Assembly (NCBI RefSeq): GCF_001969365.1
Contig: NZ_CP019312.1
Location: 992,001 to 1,056,000 of the forward strand
Direction: 5' to 3'
DNA from: Tateyamaria omphalii
Lineage (GTDB): Bacteria; Pseudomonadota; Alphaproteobacteria; Rhodobacterales; Rhodobacteraceae
DNA: 64,000 nt
Within the stretch, counting starts at the first letter, position 1, and every line of letters starts with the position of its first letter. The position numbers and the translations under genes were made by a program. The notes beneath the pieces are model-generated. The model saw only the letters and a list, made by a program, of their open reading frames with translations, made no database searches and was not told the origin of the DNA. Positions 20,952 through 29,953 of this stretch are shown here, in pieces.

Positions 20952-21406
20952 ATGATCTGGATGACACCGACTTCGCGATCCTGCGGTTGCTGGCCGAGGA
21001 TGCAGGGCAGGGGGCTGGGGCGATTGGCCGTGCGTGCGGGCTGTCGCAGCCTGCGGCGTGGCGTCGGATCAAGCGGTTGCGAGAGGTCGGGGTGATCCGG
21101 AGCCAACGGCTGCGCCTTGATGCCGAGAAGCTGGGATTCGGTGTAACCGTCTTTCTGGGTGTAAAGCTGGCGACCAAAGGGCGGGTGAGCCTTGAGGATT
21201 TCGAGCGAGCCGTGTCTGCAATTCCCGAAGTCCAGACGGTTGAGCATGTGCTGGGTCTTTATGATTACCGTCTGCGTGTTGTCGCTCGTGACCTGCCGGA
21301 TTTCGAACGTGTCCTGCGCCGCCGTATCATGACGCTGCCGGGCGCGGGTGAGGTTGAGGCCAACGTTTTGCTGAGCGAAGAGCGCAGACCGGGGCCCATC
21401 GGCTGA
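20948..21406 (+). CDS. Lrp/AsnC family regulator (second of two)
   Basis: A 152-residue Lrp protein. The HTH is DTDFAILRLLAEDAGQ with LSQPAAWRRIKRLREVGVI, and the RAM domain includes VFLGVKLATKG, IPEVQTVEHVLGLYDYRLRVVA. The start is a GTG that overlaps the stop of the first Lrp gene. It differs clearly in sequence from its partner, so this is an old pair and not a recent duplication. The aminotransferase gene at 21523 follows and is a possible target. Confidence 0.9.
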   Translation: MNDLDDTDFAILRLLAEDAGQGAGAIGRACGLSQPAAWRRIKRLREVGVIRSQRLRLDAEKLGFGVTVFLGVKLATKGRVSLEDFERAVSAIPEVQTVEHVLGLYDYRLRVVARDLPDFERVLRRRIMTLPGAGEVEANVLLSEERRPGPIG

Positions 21407-21522
21407 CAAGGTTTCCCATAGGCGGCACCGGTCGCTGCACTGCCGCGAATGTATACCGTGATAGGCTTTGTTCCCACGCACCCAAGCCGCTATGTCCTGC
21501 GCAAAGAAGAAAGGACACCGTC

Positions 21523-22650
21523 ATGCCTGCTTTGCTTGATACCGTTGACCCGCAGGGGCTCGAAGAATTTTCCGTCGTGTTCACCGACCGTTCGCTGAAT
21601 CACATGAGTTCCGCCTTTCAGGGTGTGATGAACGACATTTCAGCCATGCTGAAAGAGGTTTATGCTGCGGATGCCGTGGTGATCGTGCCGGGCGGCGGTA
21701 CCTTTGGGATGGAGGCTGTGGCCCGTCAGTTTGGCCGCGGTGCCGACGTGCTGGTCGTGCGCAACGGGTGGTTTTCCTATCGTTGGAGTCAGATTTTCGA
21801 GACGGGTGGGCTGACCGCAAATACCACTGTGCTGAAGGCACGCCAGACCGGCAATGCGGCGCCGTCGCCCTTTGCCCCTGCGCCCATCGACACGGTGGTC
21901 GAGGCGATCCGCGAGCAGAAGCCGGATGTCGTCTTTGCTCCGCATGTCGAGACCAGCGCGGGCGTGATCCTGCCGGATGATTACATTGCGGCGATGTCCA
22001 AAGCCGCGCATGAGGTCGGCGCGCTGATGGTGCTGGATTGCATCGCCTCGGGCTGTGCTTGGGTGGATATGCGCGCTCTGGGTGTCGATGTGCTGATCTC
22101 TGCCCCACAGAAAGGGTGGAGCGCATCGCCGTGCGCGGGCCTTGTCATGCTGTCCGACCGTGCCGTGGCGCGGATGGAGGAGACGACGTCGGACAGTTTC
22201 GCCATCGACCTGAAGAAATGGCATCAGATCATGGCGGCCTATGAGGCGGGTGGGCATGCCTACCACGCTACAATGCCTACGGACGCGTTGCGCGATTTCC
22301 GCGATACGATGAAAGAGACGCAGGCGTATGGGTTTGCCAAGCTGAAGGACGCGCAGTGGGCATTGGGCGGCGCGGTTCGGTCGATGTTAGCAGAAAAAGG
22401 CGTCACATCTGTGGCTGCGGACGGCTATGGCGCGCCAGGCGTTGTGGTCAGCTATACCTCTGACCCGGATATCCAGACCGGCAAACGGTTCGCGGCAGAG
22501 GGCATGCAGATCGCCGCAGGTGTGCCGTTGCAATGTGATGAGCCTGCCGATTTTCGGACGTTCCGGCTTGGGCTTTTTGGTCTCGACAAACTCTATGACG
22601 TTGATGGTACGGCCGCCCGCTTGCGCCGTGTGGTGGATCAGGTGCTGTAG
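21523..22650 (+). CDS. Class V PLP-dependent aminotransferase (alanine-glyoxylate/serine type)
   Basis: A 375-residue fold-type I enzyme. It has the class V features VVIVPGGGTFGMEAVARQFG, VFAPHVETSAGV, LMVLDCIASG and the PLP-lysine region ISAPQKGWSASPC. The C-terminal small domain ends with FRLGLFGLDKLYDV. Related enzymes transaminate alanine, serine or glyoxylate; the exact substrate is not set by sequence alone. The position after two Lrp regulators suggests amino acid-responsive control. Confidence 0.85.
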   Translation: MPALLDTVDPQGLEEFSVVFTDRSLNHMSSAFQGVMNDISAMLKEVYAADAVVIVPGGGTFGMEAVARQFGRGADVLVVRNGWFSYRWSQIFETGGLTANTTVLKARQTGNAAPSPFAPAPIDTVVEAIREQKPDVVFAPHVETSAGVILPDDYIAAMSKAAHEVGALMVLDCIASGCAWVDMRALGVDVLISAPQKGWSASPCAGLVMLSDRAVARMEETTSDSFAIDLKKWHQIMAAYEAGGHAYHATMPTDALRDFRDTMKETQAYGFAKLKDAQWALGGAVRSMLAEKGVTSVAADGYGAPGVVVSYTSDPDIQTGKRFAAEGMQIAAGVPLQCDEPADFRTFRLGLFGLDKLYDVDGTAARLRRVVDQVL

Positions 22651-22659
22651 GCCAATCGT

Positions 22660-22682
22660 AAGGCGGAGGTGTCCTCCGCCTT
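22660..22682. terminator. Palindromic hairpin between convergent genes (AAGGCGGAGG-TGT-CCTCCGCCTT)
   Basis: A perfect 10-bp stem with a 3-base loop between the aminotransferase and the convergent UbiH-like gene; it overlaps the stop codon of the latter. A related palindrome lies at 108-126. There is no clear T-tract, so the terminator role is inferred from position. Confidence 0.5.
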
Positions 22683-23886
22683 AGCTGGCCGCTTGCACGC
22701 CGAGACCCAGTTTCATCAGCGTTTTGCGCACTGGGGCGATCTCGTGCAGCGCTTTCAGCCCCATTGCGCGCGCGTCGCGGGCCAGCGGTGATGTTGCCTG
22801 ACTCGTGCGGTTCAAAAGGTCGATGCCTGTCACGCGCATGCGGATGTCGCGGTAGCGGGCCGCGTGGTAGGCATCGAGCATCCGGGCGTCGCCCAGAGTG
22901 TCGGGATTGGCAACCGCCAGATCGAGCAGGGTGGACGTGTCCGCTAGCGACATGTTCAGCCCTTGGGCGCCTATAGGGGGCACGACATGTGCCGCTTCGG
23001 CGATCAGGGCCAGTCGCGTGCCGTTCAGCCGCTCTGCGATCTGGCTGATGATAGGCCAGATGGAGCGGGGCGAGGCCAATGTCAACGGGCCGAGGATGTG
23101 GCAGCTGCGCTCGGTCATCTCAGCCTCGAACGCGTCTGTGTCCAGCGCCATCCGCGCGACGGACTTTGGCCCGTCATCCATCCAGACAACGGCAGAGCAG
23201 GGCATGCCGTCGCGGTCGGGCAGGGGGACGAGGGTGAAGGGGCCGCCGGTGCGGTGGACCTCGGTCGAGACATGGTCGTGTGGGATCGGGTGGGTCACAG
23301 CAAAGGCGAGCGCCTTTTGCCCATAGCGCCGTGTGGTGACGCCGATCCCAGCGGCCTGCCGCATGGGCGAGTTGCGCCCATCGGCGGCGATCACGAGGCG
23401 GGCCTTGACGGATGTGCCATCGCTCAGCCCTACGCGCGCTTCTGTTGTGCGGCCCAGGAAACGGGTGGTGCCGGTGCCGGGGCGGAAATCGACACTCGGA
23501 AGCGTATCAAGGCGGGCCAGCAATTCGCGCCGCAGCCGCCAGTTCGGGAAGTTCCAGCCGAAGGGCATCTCGGACACGTCCGAAGCGCGAAATGCTTTGA
23601 CCTCGCGTACAGCATCCGTTTCGGTCGCGGCATCTGCTATCTGCATCACCTCAAGGGCGGCGGCATGGGGCGCCAGCTCATCCCAGACGCCCGCGCTGTC
23701 CAGAAGCGCGCGGGCCGGTTGCAGCATCGCCGTGGTGCGCATGTCGGCGCCGTCCGCATCGTGGTCTATCACAGGCGGTTTCGGATCGACGCAGATCACG
23801 TCAAACCCGGCCGTTCCGAAGGCCGCCGCCGCTGTCAGCCCGGCGATGCCGCCGCCGGAAATCAGAATGTCACAGGTTTGGGTCAT
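22681..23886 (-). CDS. FAD-dependent monooxygenase, UbiH/UbiF/COQ6 family
   Basis: A 401-residue flavoprotein. It has an N-terminal dinucleotide motif (ILISGGGIAGLTAAAA), the RRELL region near the first FAD site, a VIAADGRNSPMRQAAGI motif and LIAEAAHVVPPIGAQGLNMSLAD, the second FAD motif. The family hydroxylates the ubiquinone ring, but some members act elsewhere. The GD motif that normally reads GDAAH is EAAH here. The ATG at 23886 is chosen because GGAGG precedes it with good spacing. Confidence 0.85.
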   Translation of the reverse strand: MTQTCDILISGGGIAGLTAAAAFGTAGFDVICVDPKPPVIDHDADGADMRTTAMLQPARALLDSAGVWDELAPHAAALEVMQIADAATETDAVREVKAFRASDVSEMPFGWNFPNWRLRRELLARLDTLPSVDFRPGTGTTRFLGRTTEARVGLSDGTSVKARLVIAADGRNSPMRQAAGIGVTTRRYGQKALAFAVTHPIPHDHVSTEVHRTGGPFTLVPLPDRDGMPCSAVVWMDDGPKSVARMALDTDAFEAEMTERSCHILGPLTLASPRSIWPIISQIAERLNGTRLALIAEAAHVVPPIGAQGLNMSLADTSTLLDLAVANPDTLGDARMLDAYHAARYRDIRMRVTGIDLLNRTSQATSPLARDARAMGLKALHEIAPVRKTLMKLGLGVQAAS

Positions 23887-23947
23887 GTCGTGCCTCCGCG
23901 TCTGCAACCTATGCTGCCCTGCTGCGCGGCCAAGGCGGCATCCTGTC

Positions 23948-24595
23948 CTACCCTGTCAACCGGGCCAGAAAGGCACCGAGGTCGTCGGTGTGGTGGTGGA
24001 TATGGTCGCCGTCGGCGCGGGCCGGGGCCACATGCACCGTGCGCATACCCATGTCGTGTGGCACGGCCAGATTGCGCGGCTCATCCTCGAACATCGCGGC
24101 CTCTTCCGGTGCCAACCCATCGCGGCCAAACACGCGGGCAAAGGCGGCACGCTCGGGCTTGGGTTGGAAATCGGCATGCTCCACGCCGTAGGTGGCGTCG
24201 AAGAGCCCGGTCAGCCCTCGCGCCGCAAGCACCCGTTCGGCATAGGGCGCGCAGCCGTTGGTATAGATGATCTTGCGCCCCGGCAGGTCGCGGATCCGGG
24301 CGGCGAGGTCTGCGTCGGGCGTCAGCTGATCGAACGAGATGTCGTGTACATCGTCGAGGAACGGCAGTGGGTCGAGATCATGTTCCCGCATCAGCCCGGC
24401 AAGCGTCGTGCCATGGGTGTGCCAGTAGTGCACACGCAGACGGTCGGCTTCGGCCCGCGTGACGTTCAGGGCATTCATGACATATGCCACCATGCGCACT
24501 TCAATCTGGTCGAACAGGCGCACGGACGGCGGGTAGAGCGTGTTGTCGAGGTCAAAGACCCACGTGCGGACATGTGTGAAATCGGCGGCTGGCAT
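23948..24595 (-). CDS. HAD-family pyrimidine 5'-nucleotidase-like hydrolase
   Basis: About 215 residues with the HAD motif I WVFDLDNTLYPP (nucleophile Asp15, acid Asp17), motif II IYTNGC, the lysine in FQPKPE and motif III MFEDEPRNL. The pattern matches the SDT1/PHM8-like nucleotidase group. The ATG at 24595 is chosen by comparison with the usual N-terminus; the frame stays open to an ATG at 24631. It is about 60 bp upstream of, and in the same direction as, the UbiH-like gene. Confidence 0.8.
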   Translation of the reverse strand: MPAADFTHVRTWVFDLDNTLYPPSVRLFDQIEVRMVAYVMNALNVTRAEADRLRVHYWHTHGTTLAGLMREHDLDPLPFLDDVHDISFDQLTPDADLAARIRDLPGRKIIYTNGCAPYAERVLAARGLTGLFDATYGVEHADFQPKPERAAFARVFGRDGLAPEEAAMFEDEPRNLAVPHDMGMRTVHVAPARADGDHIHHHTDDLGAFLARLTG

Positions 24596-24700
24596 GGCGC
24601 CGGGCATAGGGCGTGCCGCGCCCATCTGCAAGCGCTTGGGGTTGCGCGAAACGGGGTGCCCGCACTACGGTGTTGAAAAACAACGACTTGCGAAGATGAC

Positions 24701-25354
24701 ATGCCTGCCCCACGCCCCAACAACACCGACGCCTATTCCATGATCCTCGAGGCGATTGACATCGGAACCTATCGCCCCGGTGACCGGCTGGTGGAGAGTG
24801 AATTGGCCGAACGGTTCGGCGTGTCCCGCACGCCCGTGCGCGAGGCGTTGCAGCGACTTGAAACCCAATCGCTCTTGTCGCGCGACGGGCGCAGCCTGAT
24901 CGTGGCGTCGCTGGATCACAACCAGATGTCCGAGCTTTACGTCGTGCGGCGTGAGCTTGAAGGGTTGGCCGCATCGCTTGCTGCGCAGCATGCGACGGCA
25001 GAGGAGGTGCGCATCCTGCGCGAGATGGTCGAGGCCGACAATGCGCTGGTCAACGACCCGCCTGCTCTGGCCCGCGCCAATCGGCGGTTTCACACGCAGA
25101 TCCATCTTGCCTCGCACAACCGTTATCTGGTGCAGCAACTGGATCTTGTGCACCGCACCATGGCCCTGATGGCTACGACGTCGCTGGCTGCGGACGGACG
25201 GACCCGTATTGCGCAGGAAGAGCATGACCGCATCGTCCGTGCGATCGAGGCCAAGAACGAAGGTGAGGCGGGGCAGGCACTGCGCGACCACATCTCGGTC
25301 GCATTCATGACGCGTCTGAAACAGGACGCTGAAACACGGCGCGACGAAGCCTAG
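24701..25354 (+). CDS. GntR family regulator, FCD subgroup
   Basis: A 217-residue protein with an N-terminal winged helix (GDRLVESELAERFGVSRTPV, then REALQRLETQSLL) and a C-terminal all-helical FCD ligand domain with the metal-binding pattern Asp/His spread over DNALVND, FHTQIHLASHNRYL and EEHDRIVRAI. Such proteins respond to organic acids or sugar acids. Its end overlaps the end of the convergent glycosyltransferase gene by four bases. The target genes are unknown. Confidence 0.9.
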   Translation: MPAPRPNNTDAYSMILEAIDIGTYRPGDRLVESELAERFGVSRTPVREALQRLETQSLLSRDGRSLIVASLDHNQMSELYVVRRELEGLAASLAAQHATAEEVRILREMVEADNALVNDPPALARANRRFHTQIHLASHNRYLVQQLDLVHRTMALMATTSLAADGRTRIAQEEHDRIVRAIEAKNEGEAGQALRDHISVAFMTRLKQDAETRRDEA

Positions 25355-27261
25355 GGCATCTTTCCGTCTTCGCAATGCAGGGGACGCACGATGTCACCCG
25401 TGGCCGTCCCGTGCTGTGTCTTGTCCCAGTAGAACGGCGCGCAGACCATCTCGTAAAGCGCCTTGTAACTGGCGATGGCAGCCAGCGGGAAATAGAAGGG
25501 CAGCGTGAGGACCCAGGGCATCAGGTGCCGGTGGTGCCGGTCCGACACGGCCATCATGCCGATGGCCAAGTTTAACAGCTCGGCTAGGATAAAGAAGATG
25601 GCGATGGGCCAGACTACGGCCTGCCCAAGTGTGATGATCACCGGGTGCGGTAGCCCGGCGGCGGGCAGCCAGAAACTCCACAGGAGCGGCAGGGCGGCAA
25701 ATTGCGAGACGGTGGCGAGGAACATCGCCTGCACGCCGCAGAACCGTTTGAATCCCAGGTCGCGCAACAGCGCGCCGGGTTTGCGCATGTGCACGCAATA
25801 GGTGATCAGATAGCCCTTGAGCCAGCGCGAGCGCTGCTTGACCCAGGGCCACGCCCGGCAATTGGCCTCTTCATAGGTGACGGTGCGGATCAGCTCGGTC
25901 CGGTATCCGCGCCGCGCCAGGCGCAGGCCCAGATCGGCGTCCTCGGTCACGTTGTGAGCGTCCCACCCGCCAAGCTCTTCAAGGATGTCGCGGCGAAAGA
26001 ACAGGGTCGTGCCGCCGAGCGGGAGGACCATGCCAAGCTGCTCAACGCCCGGCAGGACAAGGCGCCACCAGCTTGCATATTCGATGGTGAAACAGCGCGC
26101 GAGCCAGTTGTGCCGGGCATTGTAGTAGTCCAGCATCCCTTGCAGACACGCCACGTCTGACGCGGCAGCGGCGAACTTTGCGACCACCTTTTCGATCTGA
26201 TCCGGTTCGGGTGCGTCTTCGGCATCCCAGACGCCGATGATGTCGCCCTTGCAGAAGTCGAGCGCATAGTTCAGGGCGCGCGGCTTGGTGGTGATGGTGC
26301 CGTCGTCGGGCACTTCGATCACGCGCATCCACTGGGGCAGTTTGGTCCGGGCGAGTGTGGAGCGGGTAACGTTGTCCTTGGCCTCGAGCACCAGCACAAC
26401 ATCCAGAAGCGCCTTTGGGTAGGTCAACCGGGACAGCCGCTTGATCAGCGCCTCGGCAATGCGCTCTTCCTTGAAGAGGGGCACCAGGACAGAAACGCGC
26501 GGCAAACGTTCCGGCAGCTGCGGTGGCATTGGTTCGGTCTGTGCCGGGATGTGGTACATCAACCGTGCTGCAAGTGCTGCCAGTTTCAAGCCCGTCGTCA
26601 TCGCAAGGGTCAGAACCGCCCAACCGATCGCGAGTGTTGCGGCCCAGGCCGGGTACATGACGCTGAGTAACAGGAGCGCAAACAGGATCCAGATCGCCAC
26701 GCTGCGCGCATTTTTCCGCGGTGTCCAAGTCCGGCAACTCAGAGCCTCTGGCACTTTGTGCGCGGCCTTGTGTGCCAGACCCGCGCCATAAATTGCGGTG
26801 ATCTGGTCGTGAATCTGGTCGATGGGGGCCAGCACCGGCAGCACGGCCCAGGCAGGTTGATCAAGCGCGCGCGCCAGATCCGCCAAGCGGTCCGGGCGCG
26901 TCGTGGCCACAAGCAGCGTGTTGCCGATCCACCGCCAGGGCACCACGCCGAAACTTTGGCACAGATGAACCGGAACAGCCTGCGCCATCAGCGGGCTCGG
27001 CGGATCAACGTTCAGGTCGACTCGGTCGGCATCGTGTTGGACCGCCAGTGCATCCAGCACATCGCTTGGATCTACATGTCCGTCCGCCACCAGAATTTCG
27101 CCCAGCGGCGCATCGAGCCGATGTTGCTTGCTGAGGGCGTCGAGCAGAGTTGTCTGGTTGATCAGCCCCGCATTCACCAATTGCCGTCCCACAGGGACTG
27201 CGGGACGCGACCGCCGCGCAACCGGCTGCGGCGATGACAAGCGTAAGAGCGGATCACTCAT
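25351..27261 (-). CDS. Membrane glycosyltransferase family 2 with N-terminal MshEN/GspE-N-like domain
   Basis: A 636-residue protein. Residues about 24-165 resemble the MshEN/GspII_E_N module: GRQLVNAGLINQTTLLDAL, then Q, then LGEILVADGHV. Residues about 185-230 are membrane helices. Residues about 250-500 are a processive GT2 domain with VSVLVPLFKE, an acidic motif VWDAEDAP, TEDADLG and QRSRWLKG. Several membrane helices follow to the end. The QxxRW motif fits polysaccharide synthases. MshEN domains of this pattern can bind cyclic di-GMP, so this may be a c-di-GMP-responsive exopolysaccharide synthase; that is inference. A full CtrA-type box lies 46 bp upstream. Confidence 0.85.
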   Translation of the reverse strand: MSDPLLRLSSPQPVARRSRPAVPVGRQLVNAGLINQTTLLDALSKQHRLDAPLGEILVADGHVDPSDVLDALAVQHDADRVDLNVDPPSPLMAQAVPVHLCQSFGVVPWRWIGNTLLVATTRPDRLADLARALDQPAWAVLPVLAPIDQIHDQITAIYGAGLAHKAAHKVPEALSCRTWTPRKNARSVAIWILFALLLLSVMYPAWAATLAIGWAVLTLAMTTGLKLAALAARLMYHIPAQTEPMPPQLPERLPRVSVLVPLFKEERIAEALIKRLSRLTYPKALLDVVLVLEAKDNVTRSTLARTKLPQWMRVIEVPDDGTITTKPRALNYALDFCKGDIIGVWDAEDAPEPDQIEKVVAKFAAAASDVACLQGMLDYYNARHNWLARCFTIEYASWWRLVLPGVEQLGMVLPLGGTTLFFRRDILEELGGWDAHNVTEDADLGLRLARRGYRTELIRTVTYEEANCRAWPWVKQRSRWLKGYLITYCVHMRKPGALLRDLGFKRFCGVQAMFLATVSQFAALPLLWSFWLPAAGLPHPVIITLGQAVVWPIAIFFILAELLNLAIGMMAVSDRHHRHLMPWVLTLPFYFPLAAIASYKALYEMVCAPFYWDKTQHGTATGDIVRPLHCEDGKMP

Positions 27262-27306
27262 AAAAGGGTCCTGAAATCAGGGCCCTTCACCCATCGCAAT
27301 CCGTGG

Positions 27307-27321
27307 TTAACAAGTGGTTAA
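27307..27321. promoter_or_regulatory. CtrA-type box TTAA-N7-TTAA
   Basis: TTAA (27307-27310) and TTAA (27318-27321) are exactly seven bases apart, the consensus of the cell-cycle and motility regulator CtrA. It lies 46 bp before the start of the glycosyltransferase gene (minus strand) and downstream of carA, so the glycosyltransferase is the likely target. Confidence 0.6.
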
Positions 27322-27344
27322 GGTTGTGCGTTTATCGCTAAGAT

Positions 27345-28493
27345 TCAACCTGTTCGGGAGGCCATGGCCTCCGCAAAGCGCTCGAACAGGTAGTAGCTGT
27401 CCTGCGGGCCAGGGCTGGCCTCCGGGTGGTATTGCACGGAATAGACCGGTTTGCCTTCGACCCGGATGCCGCAATTCGAGCCGTCGAACAGGGAAGTGTG
27501 AGTCTCGACCACACCGTCGGGCAGGGTTTGTGCATCCACGGCAAAGCCATGATTCATGGAAGTTATTTCAACCTTGCCGGTCTCCAGATCCTTGACCGGA
27601 TGGTTGGCGCCGTGGTGACCGTGGTTCATCTTGACCGTTTTGGCGCCAAGGGCGAGGGCCAGCATCTGATGGCCCAGGCAAATGCCGAAGACGGGCAGGT
27701 CCTTCTCCAGCACGTTGCGGATCATCGGCACGGCGTATTCACCTGTCGCCGCAGGGTCGCCGGGGCCATTTGACAGGAACACGCCGTCGGGGTTGTGAGC
27801 CATGACGTCGTCGGCCGTAGCCGTTGCGGGCAGGACGGTGACGTCGCACCCGGCAGAGGCGAGGCACCGCAAGATGTTGCGTTTGGCGCCGTAATCGACC
27901 GCGACCACTTTGAACTTGGGATCGGTTTGGGGCGTGTAGCCGTCGGGCCAGGCCCAGCGTTTTTCGTTCCAGCGGTAGGACTGCGCGCAGGTGACGTCTT
28001 TGGCCAGGTCCATCCCCTCCAGACCGGCGAAGCTACGGGCAGATGCAACCAGCGCTTCGATGTCAAATGTGCCGTCTGGGTTGTGTGCGAGGGCGACATG
28101 TGGCGCCCCGGCCTGCCGGATGGCGCGGGTCAGACGGCGCGTGTCCACACCGCCGATGGCGATGCGGCCGCGGCTTGCCAGCCAGCGTGACAGGTCCTGT
28201 GCGGCGCGCCAGTTCGACGGGTCGGTCGGCATCCACTTGACCACCATGCCGGAGGCCACGGGATCACCGGTTTCGTCATCTTCAGGGTTCACGCCGACAT
28301 TGCCGATATGCGGGAAGGTGAAAGTTACGACCTGCCCGGCATAGGACGGGTCGGTCATGATTTCCTGATAGCCCGTCATGGCGGTGTTGAAACAGAGCTC
28401 AGCTTCGGTCTGTCCGGTGGCGCCAAACCCTTGACCGTAAAAGAGAGTTCCGTCGGCGAGGGCGAGGCAGGCGGTCGGTTTGGCAGGGGTCAT
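27345..28493 (-). CDS. carA: Carbamoyl phosphate synthase small subunit
   Basis: A 382-residue protein that hydrolyses glutamine to supply ammonia to CarB for arginine and pyrimidine synthesis. The N-terminal half has LADGTLFYGQGFGATGQ and FNTAMTGYQEIMTDPSY. The glutaminase half has FLSNGPGDP, the catalytic Cys in GICLGHQ and the His-Glu of YHPEASPGP. The ATG at 28493 follows an AGGA site. carB is not in the window. It is divergent from yqeY, an arrangement common in alphaproteobacteria. Confidence 0.97.
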   Translation of the reverse strand: MTPAKPTACLALADGTLFYGQGFGATGQTEAELCFNTAMTGYQEIMTDPSYAGQVVTFTFPHIGNVGVNPEDDETGDPVASGMVVKWMPTDPSNWRAAQDLSRWLASRGRIAIGGVDTRRLTRAIRQAGAPHVALAHNPDGTFDIEALVASARSFAGLEGMDLAKDVTCAQSYRWNEKRWAWPDGYTPQTDPKFKVVAVDYGAKRNILRCLASAGCDVTVLPATATADDVMAHNPDGVFLSNGPGDPAATGEYAVPMIRNVLEKDLPVFGICLGHQMLALALGAKTVKMNHGHHGANHPVKDLETGKVEITSMNHGFAVDAQTLPDGVVETHTSLFDGSNCGIRVEGKPVYSVQYHPEASPGPQDSYYLFERFAEAMASRTG

Positions 28494-28698
28494 GGCGGGG
28501 CTTCCTGATGCGGGCAAAGACAGGTGGGTGCAGGCAAATTGCGCGGAAACTAGTGTGGGCGCAGGCATTGGTCAAGCCTGTTCATCAATTTACTTTGTGT
28601 AATGAAAACAGCATCTTACGCGGCTTTCGTGCCCTTGCCACAACCGGGCGTATGACCTAGTTTACGCATTCAACACGTGCCATGGGGATGGACATCAA

Positions 28699-29166
28699 AT
28701 GGATTTGCGCACCAAGATTTCGGCCGCGCTCAAGCAGGCCATGAAAGACAAGGATGCAGACCGGTTGTCGACATTGCGGCTGATCAATGCCGCGATAAAG
28801 GACAAGGATATCGACGCCCGTGCCGCCGGTCAGGATGATGGGGTGGGCGAGGGCGAAGTCCTTGCGATCCTTGGCAAAATGGTCAAGCAACGCAAGGAAA
28901 GCGCCAAGACTTATGAAGAGGGCGGGCGGCTGGACCTGGCCGAGCGGGAGATGGCCGAGACGACGGTCATCGAGGAGTTTTTGCCGCAGAAACTGGACGA
29001 CGCGGCATCCGCCAAGGCGGTGGATGAGGCCATTGCCGAAGTGGGCGCCGACAGCATCCGTGACATGGGCAAGGTGATGGGCGTGCTGAAGTCCAAGTAC
29101 ACCGGCCAGATGGATTTCGGCGCCGTCGGCCCGATGGTCAAGGATCGGCTTTGCGCCGCGTCCTGA
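28699..29166 (+). CDS. yqeY: GatB/YqeY domain protein
   Basis: A 155-residue helical protein: TLRLINAAIKDKDIDAR, then VLAILGKMVKQRKESAKTYEEGG, FLPQKLDD and DMGKVMGVLKSKYTGQMD. The last part matches the tRNA-binding tail domain of GatB. YqeY proteins may bind tRNA or help amidation of misacylated tRNA; the role is not settled. The gene stands alone, opposite carA. Confidence 0.92.
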   Translation: MDLRTKISAALKQAMKDKDADRLSTLRLINAAIKDKDIDARAAGQDDGVGEGEVLAILGKMVKQRKESAKTYEEGGRLDLAEREMAETTVIEEFLPQKLDDAASAKAVDEAIAEVGADSIRDMGKVMGVLKSKYTGQMDFGAVGPMVKDRLCAAS

Positions 29167-29382
29167 GCGGGCAGCGCGCGATGTGTTAAAGGCCGTCAAT
29201 GGCCGCTCTTCAGTGGCATCGCGGCGCGCCCGCGCGGCGTAAACTGCGGTTTTTGGCGGGGGAATTGCGCACTCCGCAAAGCGCCAAACCGGTCGTTTCG
29301 GCGCCGTTTTGCGGAAACTACACATTTTCACACGGAAAATGGGTGTTTGGTCAAGTGGTCGAAATTGCGCTGGTAACGCTGG

Positions 29383-29865
29383 TCAACGGCGCAGCGCGCG
29401 CAGCAGTTCATCGTAGAGCGCGATCCGCTCTTCCTCGCTGAGGAAAGCTCCGATCTCGACCTCGCGCCCCTTGCCCTTGAGAGTGACGTAATGGGGTACA
29501 GGCCCCTCATCGTCGTATTTGGTGACTTGCGTCCAGTAGCGGTTGCAGTCCCATTCCTGGACCCGGCCATTTGCCTCTGTCCGGGTGAGGTGCGTGTCAT
29601 CTGCGTCGAGCGTCAACACCTCAATGATCTGGCGCGCACGTCGGTTGCGGCGCAGGGCAAAATACATGGCCCAGACCGCGCCCATGACAAACGGCAAGAG
29701 GCCCCACAGCACGACGCTGCCCAGAAGCGGCAGGGCGGGGATCAGGATCAGGGTGAAGGTGGCCAGAACAAAGGCCGCCATGCCCCGCTGGGGCAGAGAG
29801 TTGTGCGGCCAGAGGTGCAGTTCCTGCACCTGCGCGTCGGGCGGTGATGTCCAGCGATACGGCAT
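29383..29865 (-). CDS. DUF2244 family integral membrane protein
   Basis: A 160-residue protein with two adjacent membrane helices (about residues 28-70) and a C-terminal cytoplasmic beta-rich domain including WDCNRYWTQV and KGKGREVEIGAFLSEEER. This is the DUF2244 pattern, found near cytochrome oxidase or amino acid genes in alphaproteobacteria. Function unknown. Confidence 0.85.
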   Translation of the reverse strand: MPYRWTSPPDAQVQELHLWPHNSLPQRGMAAFVLATFTLILIPALPLLGSVVLWGLLPFVMGAVWAMYFALRRNRRARQIIEVLTLDADDTHLTRTEANGRVQEWDCNRYWTQVTKYDDEGPVPHYVTLKGKGREVEIGAFLSEEERIALYDELLRALRR

Positions 29866-29953
29866 GCCATCGTTATACGCCGGACATGCACGAAGTCGAA
29901 GGGCAGGATGTCGCGGGGCGGCACCGCTGCGTCGCCCCGCTTACTCGGGTCAT

